This document shows positions 36,602-46,714 of a DNA stretch of 56,254 bases, piece by piece; the stretch's first letter is position 1; every line of letters begins with the position of its first letter. This DNA is from Candidatus Polarisedimenticolaceae bacterium (lineage in GTDB: Bacteria; Pseudomonadota; Gammaproteobacteria; Chromatiales; Chromatiaceae): the NCBI GenBank assembly GCA_021648685.1, contig JAKISI010000013.1, positions 1-56,254 on the forward strand. Direction: 5' to 3'. The position numbers and the translations under genes are program-made. The notes under the pieces are model-generated. The model was not told where the DNA came from. It did not search any database and saw only the letters and a program-made list of their open reading frames with translations.

Positions 36602-37444
36602 CCCATCCTCCAGCGCAGGGTACTGAAGCACCACCCCCAGCTCACGCAGCATTTTTTTATTCTCTATCCGGCGTGACTCTTGCAGATATGAGAGCATGCC
36701 GGGGCTGAGCTGCTGGCGCGCCTCCTCCCAGCTGATCTCTTTTGGTCTTGGCAGATTGAAGGCTTCAGCGACCTTTAAAAAGTATTCACTCATGGTGCAG
36801 CTGTCACTGTCTGCTACATTGTATATTTTGCCTCCTCGATCATGCCTGGCGGCGGCAACGCAGATCTGCGCCAGATCATCGGCATGGATGCGGTTGCTGT
36901 AGGGTGCATCAGCTGAACGCAAGATGGGTCTGCCTTGCAGCAGTGAAGTCATGGGGAGTCTCTCCGGGTGGTAGATGCCGGGTACCCGTAACCTGATGAC
37001 CGGAACTGCCTGCTGCGCTCCCCATTCAGACAGCTGTAACTCGGCGCTTAGACGCCGTTTTGCCCTGTTGGCTGCGGGGTTGGGCGGGCGCTGTTCATCA
37101 ACCCACTCACCATGGCAGTGGCCATACACTCCGGTGGTGCTGATATAGACGATGAGAGCGGGTTTGGCGCGGTCAATGCTGCGCAGCCAGTTAGTGACTC
37201 GGCTATCATGCACATTTGTAGAGGGGGGCGGGGCAAAATAGTATACTCTAGCGCTCTCCAGTGGCTGTTGCGCCAGTGTGTCGGGTTGATCCAGGTCGGC
37301 CAGAAAGGGTTCGATACCAAACTCCCTGGCGGCTTCGATTTTCTCTTTGTCTCGGATGAGTGCGGTTACGTAGCGCCCCTGTGCCAACTCAAGTTTTGCA
37401 ACACGATGACCAATATCCCCGAAACCAATAATCACTGTCCGCAT
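36557..37444 (-). CDS. NAD(P)-dependent epimerase/dehydratase-like SDR protein
   Basis: A 295-residue Rossmann protein similar to YeeZ-type SDR enzymes. It opens MRTVIIGFGDIGHRVAKLEL (dinucleotide-binding GxGxxG), has IVYISTTGVYG and, near residue 180, NRIHADDLAQICVAA. The catalytic Tyr-x3-Lys of extended SDRs is not seen in the usual place (AANRAKRRLSAE), which is common in this atypical subgroup. Substrate unknown. Confidence 0.8.
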   Translation of the reverse strand: MRTVIIGFGDIGHRVAKLELAQGRYVTALIRDKEKIEAAREFGIEPFLADLDQPDTLAQQPLESARVYYFAPPPSTNVHDSRVTNWLRSIDRAKPALIVYISTTGVYGHCHGEWVDEQRPPNPAANRAKRRLSAELQLSEWGAQQAVPVIRLRVPGIYHPERLPMTSLLQGRPILRSADAPYSNRIHADDLAQICVAAARHDRGGKIYNVADSDSCTMSEYFLKVAEAFNLPRPKEISWEEARQQLSPGMLSYLQESRRIENKKMLRELGVVLQYPALEDGLRGILAAKQPQPNP

Positions 37445-37526
37445 GAATTTTCTGCTGTTCTGTTGTCTGAAAAGTAGAGTACCCCGTTTCCGCTAAAAAG
37501 AGAATTGAGATAGGGAGCAATCCAGG

Positions 37527-37946
37527 ATGTTAAAGGTATCCAGTCACGTCACCATCCCGGCCAGTGAGATTGAGATCACAGCAATACGGGCGCAAGGGGC
37601 AGGGGGGCAGAATGTGAATAAGGTCTCCACTGCTGTGCACCTGCGATTTGACATCAATGCCTCATCGCTGCCCGATTTCTATAAAGCACGGCTTTTACAG
37701 CTGAGAGATCAGCGGATCACTAAAGAGGGGGTTGTGGTGATCAAGGCTCAGGAGTACAGGAGCCAGGAGAAGAACCGGGAAGATGCGCTGGCTCGGCTCT
37801 TATCGCTGATCAAAAGTGCGACAGCTGTGCAAAAAAAACGTAAACCCACCAAGCCCTCCCGCGCATCGCAAAAAAAGCGCATGGATATCAAGACCCAAAA
37901 AGGGCGGTTGAAGAGCCTGCGGGGCAAGGTGGATGACTATAACTAA
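37527..37946 (+). CDS. arfB: alternative ribosome-rescue factor ArfB (YaeJ)
   Basis: A 139-residue peptidyl-tRNA hydrolase that frees stalled ribosomes. The catalytic GGQ is in [21 protein letters not shown], followed by [21 protein letters not shown]. The Lys/Arg-rich tail ([22 protein letters not shown]) is the one ArfB inserts in the empty mRNA channel. It lacks the codon-reading domain of RF1/RF2. Its stop overlaps the convergent modC end by 4 bp. Confidence 0.95.
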   Translation: MLKVSSHVTIPASEIEITAIRAQGAGGQNVNKVSTAVHLRFDINASSLPDFYKARLLQLRDQRITKEGVVVIKAQEYRSQEKNREDALARLLSLIKSATAVQKKRKPTKPSRASQKKRMDIKTQKGRLKSLRGKVDDYN

Positions 37947-39019
37947 ATACTTAGCGCCACGCTTTTGATCTGGGCGTAGACGGCGGTGCCGATCTGCAGC
38001 CCCAGCCGGGATTGGGATTTATGGGTAATCCGCGCCAACAGTGGTGCGCCCCCGGCATCCAGGCGTACCATGATGCGTCCTGCCCCTTGATCCAGTATAT
38101 CCGTGACCACAGCCTGCACCACATTGAGGATGCTGCTCTCGCCAGGTGGCTGTAGAGCCAGACTGACATCACGGGCGTGGATACGGATATTCAGTGGCTC
38201 GCCTGTGGCACGTTCGATGCGGCTGACCAGGATCTCCCCGCCACAAAACTGGAGGTGGGTCAGATGGTACCCATCATCGTGCCGGGTGATCCGGGTTTGG
38301 ATGATGGCGCCAGCATTTTCATCCTTGGCGATAGGCAGGTCGATGCTGGCAAACATCTCGGCCAGCGGTCCCTGTTTCAGGATGCGGCCCTGCTCGATCA
38401 GTACCAGGTGGTCTGCGATGCGTGCCAGCTCTTCCAGATCGTGCGTTACATAGAGTATCGGGATATCAGCCTCGGCGTGCAGCCGCTCCAGATAGGGCAT
38501 GATCTCCGCCTTGCGTGGCCGATCCAGTGCCGCCATAGGTTCATCCATCAGCAGCAGTTGCGGGCTGTTGAGCAGCGCGCGTCCCAGCGCAACCCGCTGT
38601 TTTTCGCCCCCGGAGAGTTGGCTTGGATAGCGTTGCAGTAGCTCTCCAATGCCGAGAATGTCGCAGATATGGTTCAGATTGCCCTTGCGCTCCCTGCCGG
38701 GAGTGCGCCGCCAGCCATACTCCAGATTGGCCCTGACCCGCAGGTGTGGAAATAGCGCAGCCTCTTGAAAGACATAGCCCAGGGCGCGCCGGTGAGGCGG
38801 GACAAACAGCCCTCTACTGCTGTCTTGCCAGCATTCGCCGTTGACCGTCAGGTGCCCATTTTCAGCCTGATCCAGCCCGGCAATGCAGCGCAACAGGCTG
38901 GTCTTGCCAGAGCCTGATGCGCCAAACAGTGCCGTAACCCCGATGCCGGGCAGTGTTGCCTCGGCATGCAACTGAAAGCCATCCTGCTTCCGCTCAAAAC
39001 AAAACTCAATGCCGCTCAT
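37943..39019 (-). CDS. modC: molybdate ABC transporter ATP-binding protein
   Basis: A 358-residue ATPase. Walker [10 protein letters not shown] (about residue 35), the ABC signature [15 protein letters not shown] (about 130), Walker [13 protein letters not shown], and H-loop VTHDLEE are intact. A C-terminal TOBE domain ([16 protein letters not shown] onward) is typical of ModC and may sense molybdate or tungstate. Last of modABC, its start overlaps modB by one base. Confidence 0.96.
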   Translation of the reverse strand: MSGIEFCFERKQDGFQLHAEATLPGIGVTALFGASGSGKTSLLRCIAGLDQAENGHLTVNGECWQDSSRGLFVPPHRRALGYVFQEAALFPHLRVRANLEYGWRRTPGRERKGNLNHICDILGIGELLQRYPSQLSGGEKQRVALGRALLNSPQLLLMDEPMAALDRPRKAEIMPYLERLHAEADIPILYVTHDLEELARIADHLVLIEQGRILKQGPLAEMFASIDLPIAKDENAGAIIQTRITRHDDGYHLTHLQFCGGEILVSRIERATGEPLNIRIHARDVSLALQPPGESSILNVVQAVVTDILDQGAGRIMVRLDAGGAPLLARITHKSQSRLGLQIGTAVYAQIKSVALSI

Positions 39020-39675
39020 CAGTGAGGCCAGCGGCTGTTCTGGCGATAGACCAGAAACAGAATAATGAATGAGAAGAGCAGCAGGCCGCCCGAGAGCCAG
39101 TGCGCCTGGGTATACTCCAGCGCCTCGACATGGTCGTAGATGGCGATGGAGAGCACCTGGGTCTCGCCGGGGATATTGCCGCCAATCATGAGCACGACGC
39201 CGAACTCCCCCACCGTGTGGGCAAATCCCAGGGTGGCCGCAGTGATAAAGCCGGGGCGGGAGAGGGGCACCACAATGGAGAAGAAGCGATCCAGTGGCGA
39301 TGCCCGCAGGGTGCTGGCGGCCTGCAGATTCAGCGGGTTGATGCTGCGGAAAGCGTTCTGTAGCGGCTGTACCACAAAGGGCAGTGAGTAGAGTGCTGAC
39401 CCGATCACCAGTCCGGTGAAACTGAAGGCCAGTCCATGTGTGGTCATGCCGCCGATGATGCCGCCCGGTGCCAGTGCAATTAACAGATAAAAACCCAACA
39501 CCGTAGGGGGCAGTACCAAAGGCAGCGCCACCACGGTCTCTACCACCGTTTTAAAGCGTGATTGGGTTTGTGACAGCCACCAGGCCAGTGGCGTGCCCAA
39601 TAGCAGGAGGATGAGGGTGGTGATGAACGCCAGCCGCAAGGTGACCCACAGGGCGCTGATGTCGGCCGACTCCAT
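39019..39675 (-). CDS. modB: molybdate ABC transporter permease
   Basis: A 218-residue inner-membrane permease with five to six helices. The cytoplasmic coupling motif EAASTLRASPLDRFFSIVVPLSRPGF type (here LQAASTLRASPLDRFF) contacts ModC. Lies between modA and modC with one-base overlaps on both sides, so the three are translated as a unit. Confidence 0.96.
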   Translation of the reverse strand: MESADISALWVTLRLAFITTLILLLLGTPLAWWLSQTQSRFKTVVETVVALPLVLPPTVLGFYLLIALAPGGIIGGMTTHGLAFSFTGLVIGSALYSLPFVVQPLQNAFRSINPLNLQAASTLRASPLDRFFSIVVPLSRPGFITAATLGFAHTVGEFGVVLMIGGNIPGETQVLSIAIYDHVEALEYTQAHWLSGGLLLFSFIILFLVYRQNSRWPH

Positions 39676-40427
39676 TAACGGCTATCCAGGCCATAGCCCA
39701 GCGCACGGATGAGTGCCCTGGCGCGCTCAGACTGTAAAAAGGTGAGAAAGGCTTTGGCGGCGGGATTGTCTGTCCCGCGCTTGAGCAGCACGGCATCCTG
39801 GCGAACAGGGTCATACAGTGCCTGTGGTACGACCCAGTGATAGCCTGTAGATTTTGTCTCTTCAGAGAGCTGTGAGTAGGCGACAAGCCCCATCTCTGCT
39901 GCCCGGCTGGCGACAAATTGAAATGTTTGGGCGATATTTTCACCCCGCACCAATCGCCCCTGCAGTGGTTTCCACAGCCCCATGGCTTTCAGTGTCTGGC
40001 GGGCGGCAGCCCCATAGGGTGCCGTTTTGGGGTTGGCGATCGAGAAGCGCCGCAGACCTGGTTGGCTGATCAGCGCCTTGGCTTCACCCGGAAAGAGTTG
40101 CTGAGGCGCCCACAGAACTAGCCGCCCCACGGCATAGGTAAAGCGGCTGTCGGGGATTGCCAGCCCCTCCTGTACCAGCTTTTCGGGGCGCCTCTGGTCA
40201 GCGGACAGGAAGAGATGGTAGGGGGCACCATGCTTGATCTGGGCATAGAGCTTGCCGGTCGAGGCGGTGCTGATGCGCACCCTGTATTGGGTTTTCTCTT
40301 CAAAGGCCTGCGCTAAAAGCCGTAGTGGCTGGCTGAAATTGCTTGCGGTTGCTACATGCACGGTATCGGCCAGGGCGGGAGCCACGGCGGCCAATATTAG
40401 TGCAGTAAACAGGAGCGGTCTTATCAT
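39675..40427 (-). CDS. modA: molybdate-binding periplasmic protein
   Basis: A 250-residue binding protein with cleavable signal peptide (MIRPLLFTALILAAVAPALA) followed by DTVHVATASNFSQPLRLLA, the ModA start. Other family stretches are STGKLYAQIKHGAPYHLFLSAD and FLQSERARALIRALGYG at the C-terminus. It delivers molybdate (or tungstate) to ModBC for molybdopterin enzymes. A single TATATAAC near 40465 is not enough to call a ModE operator. Confidence 0.93.
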   Translation of the reverse strand: MIRPLLFTALILAAVAPALADTVHVATASNFSQPLRLLAQAFEEKTQYRVRISTASTGKLYAQIKHGAPYHLFLSADQRRPEKLVQEGLAIPDSRFTYAVGRLVLWAPQQLFPGEAKALISQPGLRRFSIANPKTAPYGAAARQTLKAMGLWKPLQGRLVRGENIAQTFQFVASRAAEMGLVAYSQLSEETKSTGYHWVVPQALYDPVRQDAVLLKRGTDNPAAKAFLTFLQSERARALIRALGYGLDSR

Positions 40428-40504
40428 GGGTCAGAGCGAAAGATGGATTTGTGATTGCCCGCAGTATATAACATTTATGCCCGCTGAAATTTTCAGAGGC
40501 GGCG

Positions 40505-41782
40505 CTATAGCAGGGTGGCAAGAATGTGATCCCCCGCCTCAGAGAGCGCATCCAGCCGCACCTGCCGGATCTGGTTTTCCAGTGCAAGCCCGGCAGGCGC
40601 CTGCACCGCAACCCGAAGAAAGTTCGGGGTGTATCCGCCCCAGAGTGCCGCTCCCTCTGTGTTGGCTTTGCTTTCGATCAAAACGGGGAGTTCTGCTCCC
40701 AGATTGGCTTGCTGATTGACCCGCTTCAGCTGCTGCCCCAATGCGTAGAGCGCCTGGCTGCGCTCTTTTTGCACTGCCCGGTTGACCTGCCCGGGTAGTT
40801 CGGCCGCCTTTGTGCCGGGGCGTGGCGAGTAACTGAAGATGTGCAGGTGGCTGAACCCTATCTGCTCAACCAGTGCCAGGGTCTGTTGCCACTCATCCTC
40901 TGTTTCACCGGGAAAGCCGACCATAATATCGGTGGTGACACAGAAGTCGGGCAACTGCTGCCGGGCCTGTTCGACTAACTGTTGGAAATCAGTGCTACTA
41001 CAGCGGCGCGCCATGCGGTGTAGCACAGAATCTGCACCGCTCTGCAGGGGGAGGTGCAGATGCGGCATGAGGCGTCTGTTTTCAAACAGTGACCAGAAGT
41101 TTTCCGGCAGATCCCAGGGCTCTACTGAGCCTAACCGGATACGTGGGATCTGGGTCTTTTCAAGGATGGTCTGGATCAGCTGGAAGAGGCTGCTGCCCAT
41201 ATCACTGCCATAGCCCCCAATGTGTACACCGGTAAGAACCACCTCCAGCACCCCGCCTGTGTGCAGCAGGTTGATCTCGTTGATGATCTCTGCTGCGGGC
41301 CGGCTGCGCTCTTCGCCCCTGGCCAGTGTGACAACGCAGAAGGTGCAGCGGTAGCGGCAGCCATCCTGCACCTTGATGAATGCCCGCTGGCGGCCTCTGG
41401 CCAGCAGGCTGTTTTCGCCGGGTTCGGTTGCCATCTCTGGCATGGCGTGGAGGTTGAGCTGTTTTGAAACGATCTCAACCAGCTGGTCTTTATCCCGGTT
41501 ATTGACAATCAGATCGATGCCGGAAGAGTCGGCCGGATCCAGTGAGGCATAACAGCCGCTGACAACCAGTTTGGCAGTGGGATTATTGCGCTGTGCCCGG
41601 CGGATCAGTTTGCGGGATTTTCGCACTGCTTCACCGGTTACGGCACAGCTGTTGACCACCACCAGATCGGCGCTGTTCAGCTCCTGGGTCAGCTCATGGC
41701 CGAGCGCCTGAAAGCCCCTGCTCCAAGTTTCAAGCTCTGCTTCGTTGAGGCGGCAGCCAAGGGTTTTCAGGTGAATACGCAT
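40505..41782 (-). CDS. mtaB: tRNA t6A37 methylthiotransferase
   Basis: A 425-residue radical SAM enzyme that adds a methylthio group to t6A at tRNA position 37 (ms2t6A). N-terminal MTTase domain starts HLKTLGCRLNEAELE with the first cluster Cys; two further Cys are in NSCAVTGEA and VVSGCYAS. The radical SAM cluster is CRYRCTFC (about residue 147), and a TRAM domain ends the protein. ATG at 41782 is chosen as it precedes the conserved strand; an upstream TTG adds 21 residues. LGCRLNEAE fits MtaB rather than MiaB or RimO. Confidence 0.9.
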   Translation of the reverse strand: MRIHLKTLGCRLNEAELETWSRGFQALGHELTQELNSADLVVVNSCAVTGEAVRKSRKLIRRAQRNNPTAKLVVSGCYASLDPADSSGIDLIVNNRDKDQLVEIVSKQLNLHAMPEMATEPGENSLLARGRQRAFIKVQDGCRYRCTFCVVTLARGEERSRPAAEIINEINLLHTGGVLEVVLTGVHIGGYGSDMGSSLFQLIQTILEKTQIPRIRLGSVEPWDLPENFWSLFENRRLMPHLHLPLQSGADSVLHRMARRCSSTDFQQLVEQARQQLPDFCVTTDIMVGFPGETEDEWQQTLALVEQIGFSHLHIFSYSPRPGTKAAELPGQVNRAVQKERSQALYALGQQLKRVNQQANLGAELPVLIESKANTEGAALWGGYTPNFLRVAVQAPAGLALENQIRQVRLDALSEAGDHILATLL

Positions 41783-41903
41783 CGGGTGGTGGGAGATGGT
41801 TTTTACAAAAGGTGCAACGGTAGCTGTGGTTGGCTTTTGTTTCAAGTGTGTTGCACCTCAAGCTGCGGCATAATGCACAGAATCATGAATTTGGAGTTGC
41901 CAG

Positions 41904-43265
41904 ATGTTTGAAACCGACAACCTGCTCATTGCACTGCTCCTGCTAAACCTCTTGACCCTGGGGGTGGTGGGGCTGCTCTGGTTGCGGCTGGCTCAGGCCA
42001 CCAGCGGGTCGGATGAGCAGGGGGCAGGGCTGGCCCGGATAGAGGAGCTGCTGCGCGAACAGGAGCGGGTATTCCGGCGCGAGCTGACAGAGGATCAGAA
42101 AGTGCTGGAGCAGCGCTTTGGGGAGATGCAAAAACATCTGACAGAGGATGCAGCCAAGCTGCGTGCTGATCTGGTGCAGCGTTTTGAATCGCTGCAGAAA
42201 ACGGTTTCAGAGGGGTTGGCAGATGGCCGCCTGGCGCAGCAGCGGTCGCACGCTGATCTGCGTGAATCGCTGCAGAAGGCGCTGCATGAGGGGATCGGCA
42301 GTGTGGGAAAAGAGGTTAATGAGGTGCTGCTTCGTAACACCGAAGAGCTGGGCAAAAGGGTCGTGAGTCTGACTGAGAGTACCGATAAGCGATTGCAGGA
42401 GATCAGTGGCCAGGTCGAGAGGCGGCTGAGCGAAGGGTTTGAGAAGACAACGGAGACCTTTACACGGGTGTTGACACATCTGACGCGCATTGATGAGGCG
42501 CAAAAGCGGATCACGGAGCTCTCCAGCAATGTGGTCAGTCTGCAGGAGGTGCTGGCAGACAAGCGCTCCCGGGGTGCTTTTGGCGAGGTCCAGCTCAATG
42601 CACTGGTGCGCAATATGCTGCCGGAAAACAGCTTTGCACTGCAGTTTCGGCTCAAGAATGATCGGCGGGTGGACTGCATGCTGTTTCTGCCGGAGCCGAC
42701 GGGGAATATCGCGGTGGATGCCAAATTTACGCTGGAGAGTTATCAGCGCATGACGGATCTACAGGTTTCGGACAGTGACCGGGAACGGGCGAGCCGACAG
42801 TTCAGGCAGGATATTCGCAAACACATTACGGATATTGCCGAGCGGTATATCTTGCCCGGCCAGACGGCCGATGGGGCGATGATGTTCATCCCGGCTGAGG
42901 CGGTGTTTGCCGAGATCCACGCCCACTATCCTGATCTTGTGAAAGAGGCCAATCAGCGGCGGGTGTGGCTGGTTTCGCCAACCACCATGATGGCGATCCT
43001 GACCACAGCACGGGCGGTATTGAAAGATGCGGCAACCCGTGAGCAGGTGCATATTATTCAACAGCATCTCGGGGCCTTGTCGAAGGATTTTGGGCGCTTT
43101 CAGGATCGCATGGAGAAGCTTTCCCTGCATATCAGTCAGGCCCACAAGGATGTGGAGCTGGTGAACACCTCGGCGCGAAAGATCACCAGCCGGTTTGAGA
43201 AGATAGAGAAGGTCGAGCTGGAAGATGTGCCTGAACCTGCGGTATTGCCAGGTTCAGACACATAG
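41904..43265 (+). CDS. rmuC: RmuC-family DNA recombination protein
   Basis: A 453-residue protein with one N-terminal membrane helix (about 8-28), a long coiled coil (about 40-210), and the RmuC nuclease-like domain from SRGAFGEVQLNALV on, with DCMLFLPEPTGNIAVDAKF and YILPGQTADGAMMFIPAEAVFAEI. Family members limit DNA inversions and recombination; the enzymatic activity remains poorly known. Complete length. Convergent with the lipoprotein gene 3 bp away with no visible terminator. Confidence 0.93.
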   Translation: MFETDNLLIALLLLNLLTLGVVGLLWLRLAQATSGSDEQGAGLARIEELLREQERVFRRELTEDQKVLEQRFGEMQKHLTEDAAKLRADLVQRFESLQKTVSEGLADGRLAQQRSHADLRESLQKALHEGIGSVGKEVNEVLLRNTEELGKRVVSLTESTDKRLQEISGQVERRLSEGFEKTTETFTRVLTHLTRIDEAQKRITELSSNVVSLQEVLADKRSRGAFGEVQLNALVRNMLPENSFALQFRLKNDRRVDCMLFLPEPTGNIAVDAKFTLESYQRMTDLQVSDSDRERASRQFRQDIRKHITDIAERYILPGQTADGAMMFIPAEAVFAEIHAHYPDLVKEANQRRVWLVSPTTMMAILTTARAVLKDAATREQVHIIQQHLGALSKDFGRFQDRMEKLSLHISQAHKDVELVNTSARKITSRFEKIEKVELEDVPEPAVLPGSDT

Positions 43266-43268
43266 TGC

Positions 43269-43718
43269 TTAATTTTCTGCCTGCCAGGTTCCATCGGGTT
43301 GGCGGCAGGCGGTGCCATAGACAATCTCCTGTTTGCCATTAATGACGGCTTCAGTGGTGTACTCACGACAAGGGCCGCTGGAGGTGCTGTAGGTTCGGGT
43401 GGGTGTTACGGTATATTCGGTGCCTGAGTCCGGGTTTTTCCAGCTGCTGTGCTGGTTGGTGGGCACCGCTTCCAGTGCCTGGTGGGTGCGGTAGCGGTCA
43501 TTTTCATCCATCTGCTGACCAATGGCGCTGCCGGCGTATGCGCCCAGCAGGGTTCCGGCAATAATAGCGATGGTGCGGCCATGTCCACCGCCCACCTGTT
43601 TGCCGAGAACACCGCCGGCAATGCCGCCGATAACAGCACCGGTGTCTCTTTTGGTTGGTTGGCAGCCAATCAACAGAGTGAGTGACAGAAGGGTAATAAC
43701 GGTTATCCTGGTTTTCAT
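43269..43718 (-). CDS. glycine-zipper outer-membrane lipoprotein (17-kDa antigen type)
   Basis: A 149-residue lipoprotein with signal and lipobox LLIGCQ. Residues 25-75 hold a glycine zipper (GAVIGGIAGGVLGKQVGGG ... AGTLLGAYAGSAIGQQMDE), followed by a C-terminal beta domain with two Cys (SGPCREYT, GTACRQPDGTW). This layout is that of the Rickettsia 17-kDa surface antigen family found in many outer membranes. Function unknown. Confidence 0.85.
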   Translation of the reverse strand: MKTRITVITLLSLTLLIGCQPTKRDTGAVIGGIAGGVLGKQVGGGHGRTIAIIAGTLLGAYAGSAIGQQMDENDRYRTHQALEAVPTNQHSSWKNPDSGTEYTVTPTRTYSTSSGPCREYTTEAVINGKQEIVYGTACRQPDGTWQAEN

Positions 43719-43898
43719 AACTAGTGCTCTTTCAATGTGATATTGCCGGGTTCGGCACTCCTGTGGTGTTCCTTGCCACGCGCTCTATTCTCGGGCAGAC
43801 TCCCAGCTCCAAAACGGTGATCTCTGGCAGAAAATGCAATCCATATTCTAAATATAGTTCATCGTTTAGAGGGTGGGCGCGCAAATTGGTTCAGCGTA

Positions 43899-44252
43899 TT
43901 AGTGCCAGCTTGAAATAAGCGCCTCGATGGTTTTGGATGCGGAGTCTGAGATGTCGATGATTTGGAAGCCCGTCCAGTAGCTACAGGTCTCTTTTACCCG
44001 CTGGCACCAGAGGCTCTCTACTCCAAATTCAATGTTGTTTGTGCCATTTACGGGGGTTGTCAATGGCATCTGTAACTGGAACAGTGTGCCTGGTGCCGTG
44101 GATATTGAGCCAACAAGCATCAGCCCATCCATGCTTATATTTGCCAGGTATCCAAGGGTTTGCCCGGTGTTGGCGTCACAGATCGCAATGCGTTCGCCGG
44201 GGCGTTTTCTGATGGAGTCTCTTTTATTATGCATGCTGGATATACCCTTCAT
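43899..44252 (-). CDS. PilZ-domain protein
   Basis: A 117-residue protein with RKRPGERIAICDANTGQTLGYLANISMDGLMLVG, which fits the PilZ fold: an N-terminal basic Arg region and D/NxSxxG (NISMDG) for cyclic di-GMP. Only one clear Arg motif (RKRPGER) is present, a variant of RxxxR. It is probably a c-di-GMP effector acting on motility, EPS or adhesion. Start at 44252 or 18 bp later (MHNKRDS). Lies just downstream of the DUF1631 gene's 3' end on the same strand side but is transcribed separately or ahead of it. Confidence 0.8.
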   Translation of the reverse strand: MKGISSMHNKRDSIRKRPGERIAICDANTGQTLGYLANISMDGLMLVGSISTAPGTLFQLQMPLTTPVNGTNNIEFGVESLWCQRVKETCSYWTGFQIIDISDSASKTIEALISSWH

Positions 44253-44275
44253 AATTATTATTGGTTGACCGGGTT

Positions 44276-46585
44276 TTATGTGTTTGGAACAGGTTGGGTG
44301 CTAAGGGTTTGTTGTAGTTTCTCTTTTATGGCTCTGTAGGCCTGGCTGACAAAAGGGATCTGTGTGCGGCCAAGAATGCGTGCATTCTCTTCACAGAGGT
44401 CTCGAACAAGGCTATGCGCGGATATCACCATGGCCTGTATGCCATTATGATCAACAAACATATATTTTTTTGTTGTTGGGCTGTACCAGGAGAGTTTGAT
44501 GCGCCGTTTGCCTTTGCGCCCCTGGATGAGGTACTCAAACCAGGTGCCGCATTTTATGGACTCCAGCTTTTGCAGCATCTCCAGCTCTTTATCGGTGAAG
44601 GTGAGTATTTGAGAGTCGATCCCCAGTGACTCTTTTGTGCTTTCCGGTGTGGTTGTAATGGCTGCTGTTGCCTGCTCCTCCTCTGCCTTTGTCAGTTTCC
44701 CAGATATCAGCTTGAATAAAATATCGACCTCCCCAGAGTGGCAGCTGCCCAGTGAGGAGAGGCTCTGTTCAATGCGGCTCCGCAAGCAGCCAACCCGTTT
44801 GCGGAAGGGGATTGTCTCTTTCTCTTCTGCATCTGCGTTTATGAGTTCAAGCATCTCATCAATGATTTGAAGGGTGATGCGCCATATTTCAGAGTCTTTG
44901 TAGTTAGGGTCACGCAAAATGATCAGGATCAGCTTGTCGGTCCAGGTGTGGTTTAAAAATTGCAGGACAATGGCTGGAGGCTGCTGATGTGCTTCTGTGC
45001 GATCTTTGATGGTCTGTTTTGCCTGAGCCCGTGCAGTTTCAAATTTGTCTCGCCCACGAGCGGCTTCTTGGGCTCTCTTTTCAATAGCAGTGGATCTCTG
45101 TTCCAGCTGGACTGCGTGTGTTTGCAGCTCTTTGTAGAGATCTTCAAATATTTGCAGATTCTCTTCAAAATTAGCCAGGATGGCATCAACGATCTCCCGC
45201 AGGTGGGAGTAGATGCCGACACTGAAATCCGTCTCATCTATCCACTGACTGCCGACGCGAATCATAAGGTTTAGCAGCTGCTGGGTGGGATGACTCTCAG
45301 ATGTGAGTATGGATGTGTCCAGTATGGCCGCCTTTAAATAGGGCGTGTGCAGGTGGCAAAGTAGTGTCTTTGCTGCATTAGGTAGAACCGGGTCATCCAG
45401 TACCTGTTCAAATAGCATACCTACCAGTTCGATAGTGTTCATATCTGCCGTTGGGATTCTGCGCCGGTCAACCCCTTCGAAGAGCTTGTTGCGTTCATCT
45501 GTCAGTGTGCTGCGCAGGCCGTCGATAAAAACCTGATCAACCTGTAGTGTTGGGATGGCTACCTGCCGCACCTCACCTGTTGGTGGTGTGGATACCTCGG
45601 TGCTGGGTGTGGTTTTGCTGACAGAGGGCTGAATATTGGATATCTGTTGAAGCAGTGTCGCCTTGCTTGCCATCTCAATGGGAGCGCCCCCCGGAGTGGC
45701 TGTTGCAGGGGTGTAATCAGGGGCTTTTTCCCGGCGGTTGATCAGCAGTGAGCTTATGGCGCTTAATATCTCTGAGCTGAGTGTCTCTGGTTCAGCTGTG
45801 GCGGGATTTTCGTTGTTGCCTGTTGTCGGTGATGCCTGGTGCCCTCTGTTTTCAGGTGTGGCGGTGTCAGACGCTGAGGGGGTGGGCTGCTCCGGTGCGC
45901 CGGGGTGATTTATGATGGGTTTAAGGTTGGGAAAGATGCCCGCCTTGATCAGGCATTCATTGCAGCTGTTATAGATGCCCCCCGTGTTTTTCATGACATA
46001 TTTTTCAAAGAGTGCATACATGATGAGCGTGGTGCGGCTATCAATCTCAAGTATTGAGATGGCCGTTTTGAATGCATTCATAATCTGGACGGGGTTGGCT
46101 GGCATATCCCGATCTGCCAGCTTTTTGCCGCCATGAATCAGGGTCATACGCTGGGTGTAGGCGTAGAGCTCCTTGTAGTATAGGTTGCTTGTTTTATAGG
46201 CGATTTTTTGTAAGGCGATGCCATCTTCAAGATCTGTTTTATCAATGAGTGACCATTGTGAGTGCTGGGATGTCTGGGGGGCGCTCTCTTCCGGTGTGGT
46301 GGTGCGTCTGTGCAGGAAGTTGGCAAACCCCTTTGAGATCTCTTTTTGAAAGCCCTGTTCAACCAGTGACCGCATCTTTCCCACACTCTGAGAGGCTTCA
46401 ATAAAGACATTTTTAATGGCGTTGCTCTCTGCTTGATCTGCAAACTCAAGCAGTGTGGGTTCAACGTGGTTGTACATCTCGTTGAGAAGGGCAGAGAGCT
46501 CAATAAGAGCCAGATCCCGGCACTGCCCTATGACCTGTTGGTATTTGAAGCTGGGTGACTGAATATTTGAGTTTAAACTTTCCAT
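44276..46585 (-). CDS. DUF1631 protein
   Basis: A 769-residue cytoplasmic protein of the DUF1631 family: a helical N-terminal part (CRDLALIELSALLNEMYNHVEPTLLEFAD), a Pro/Thr/Ser-rich linker (about 225-345), and a helical C-terminal part ending in a beta-rich module that resembles a PilZ-like barrel (GTWFEYLIQGRKGKRRIKLSWYSPTTKKYMFVDHNG). Adjacent to a PilZ gene, it may be another cyclic di-GMP-linked protein, an inference. Family function is not known. Confidence 0.8.
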   Translation of the reverse strand: MESLNSNIQSPSFKYQQVIGQCRDLALIELSALLNEMYNHVEPTLLEFADQAESNAIKNVFIEASQSVGKMRSLVEQGFQKEISKGFANFLHRRTTTPEESAPQTSQHSQWSLIDKTDLEDGIALQKIAYKTSNLYYKELYAYTQRMTLIHGGKKLADRDMPANPVQIMNAFKTAISILEIDSRTTLIMYALFEKYVMKNTGGIYNSCNECLIKAGIFPNLKPIINHPGAPEQPTPSASDTATPENRGHQASPTTGNNENPATAEPETLSSEILSAISSLLINRREKAPDYTPATATPGGAPIEMASKATLLQQISNIQPSVSKTTPSTEVSTPPTGEVRQVAIPTLQVDQVFIDGLRSTLTDERNKLFEGVDRRRIPTADMNTIELVGMLFEQVLDDPVLPNAAKTLLCHLHTPYLKAAILDTSILTSESHPTQQLLNLMIRVGSQWIDETDFSVGIYSHLREIVDAILANFEENLQIFEDLYKELQTHAVQLEQRSTAIEKRAQEAARGRDKFETARAQAKQTIKDRTEAHQQPPAIVLQFLNHTWTDKLILIILRDPNYKDSEIWRITLQIIDEMLELINADAEEKETIPFRKRVGCLRSRIEQSLSSLGSCHSGEVDILFKLISGKLTKAEEEQATAAITTTPESTKESLGIDSQILTFTDKELEMLQKLESIKCGTWFEYLIQGRKGKRRIKLSWYSPTTKKYMFVDHNGIQAMVISAHSLVRDLCEENARILGRTQIPFVSQAYRAIKEKLQQTLSTQPVPNT

Positions 46586-46714
46586 TGCTTTTGCAACCGG
46601 GTGCAGATGTCCATTAAAGTTGTGTGGATAAAAGCATGCTATTGGCTTGAACCCCTTATTATGGGTATTCTCTGTCGGAGAGTAAAACGGTATTTATTCC
46701 CTCCACTATTTATC

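Noticed and set aside
40440-40480. Possible ModE operator upstream of modA
   Set aside because: Only one half of the TATATAAC palindrome is present with no matching second half at the right distance.
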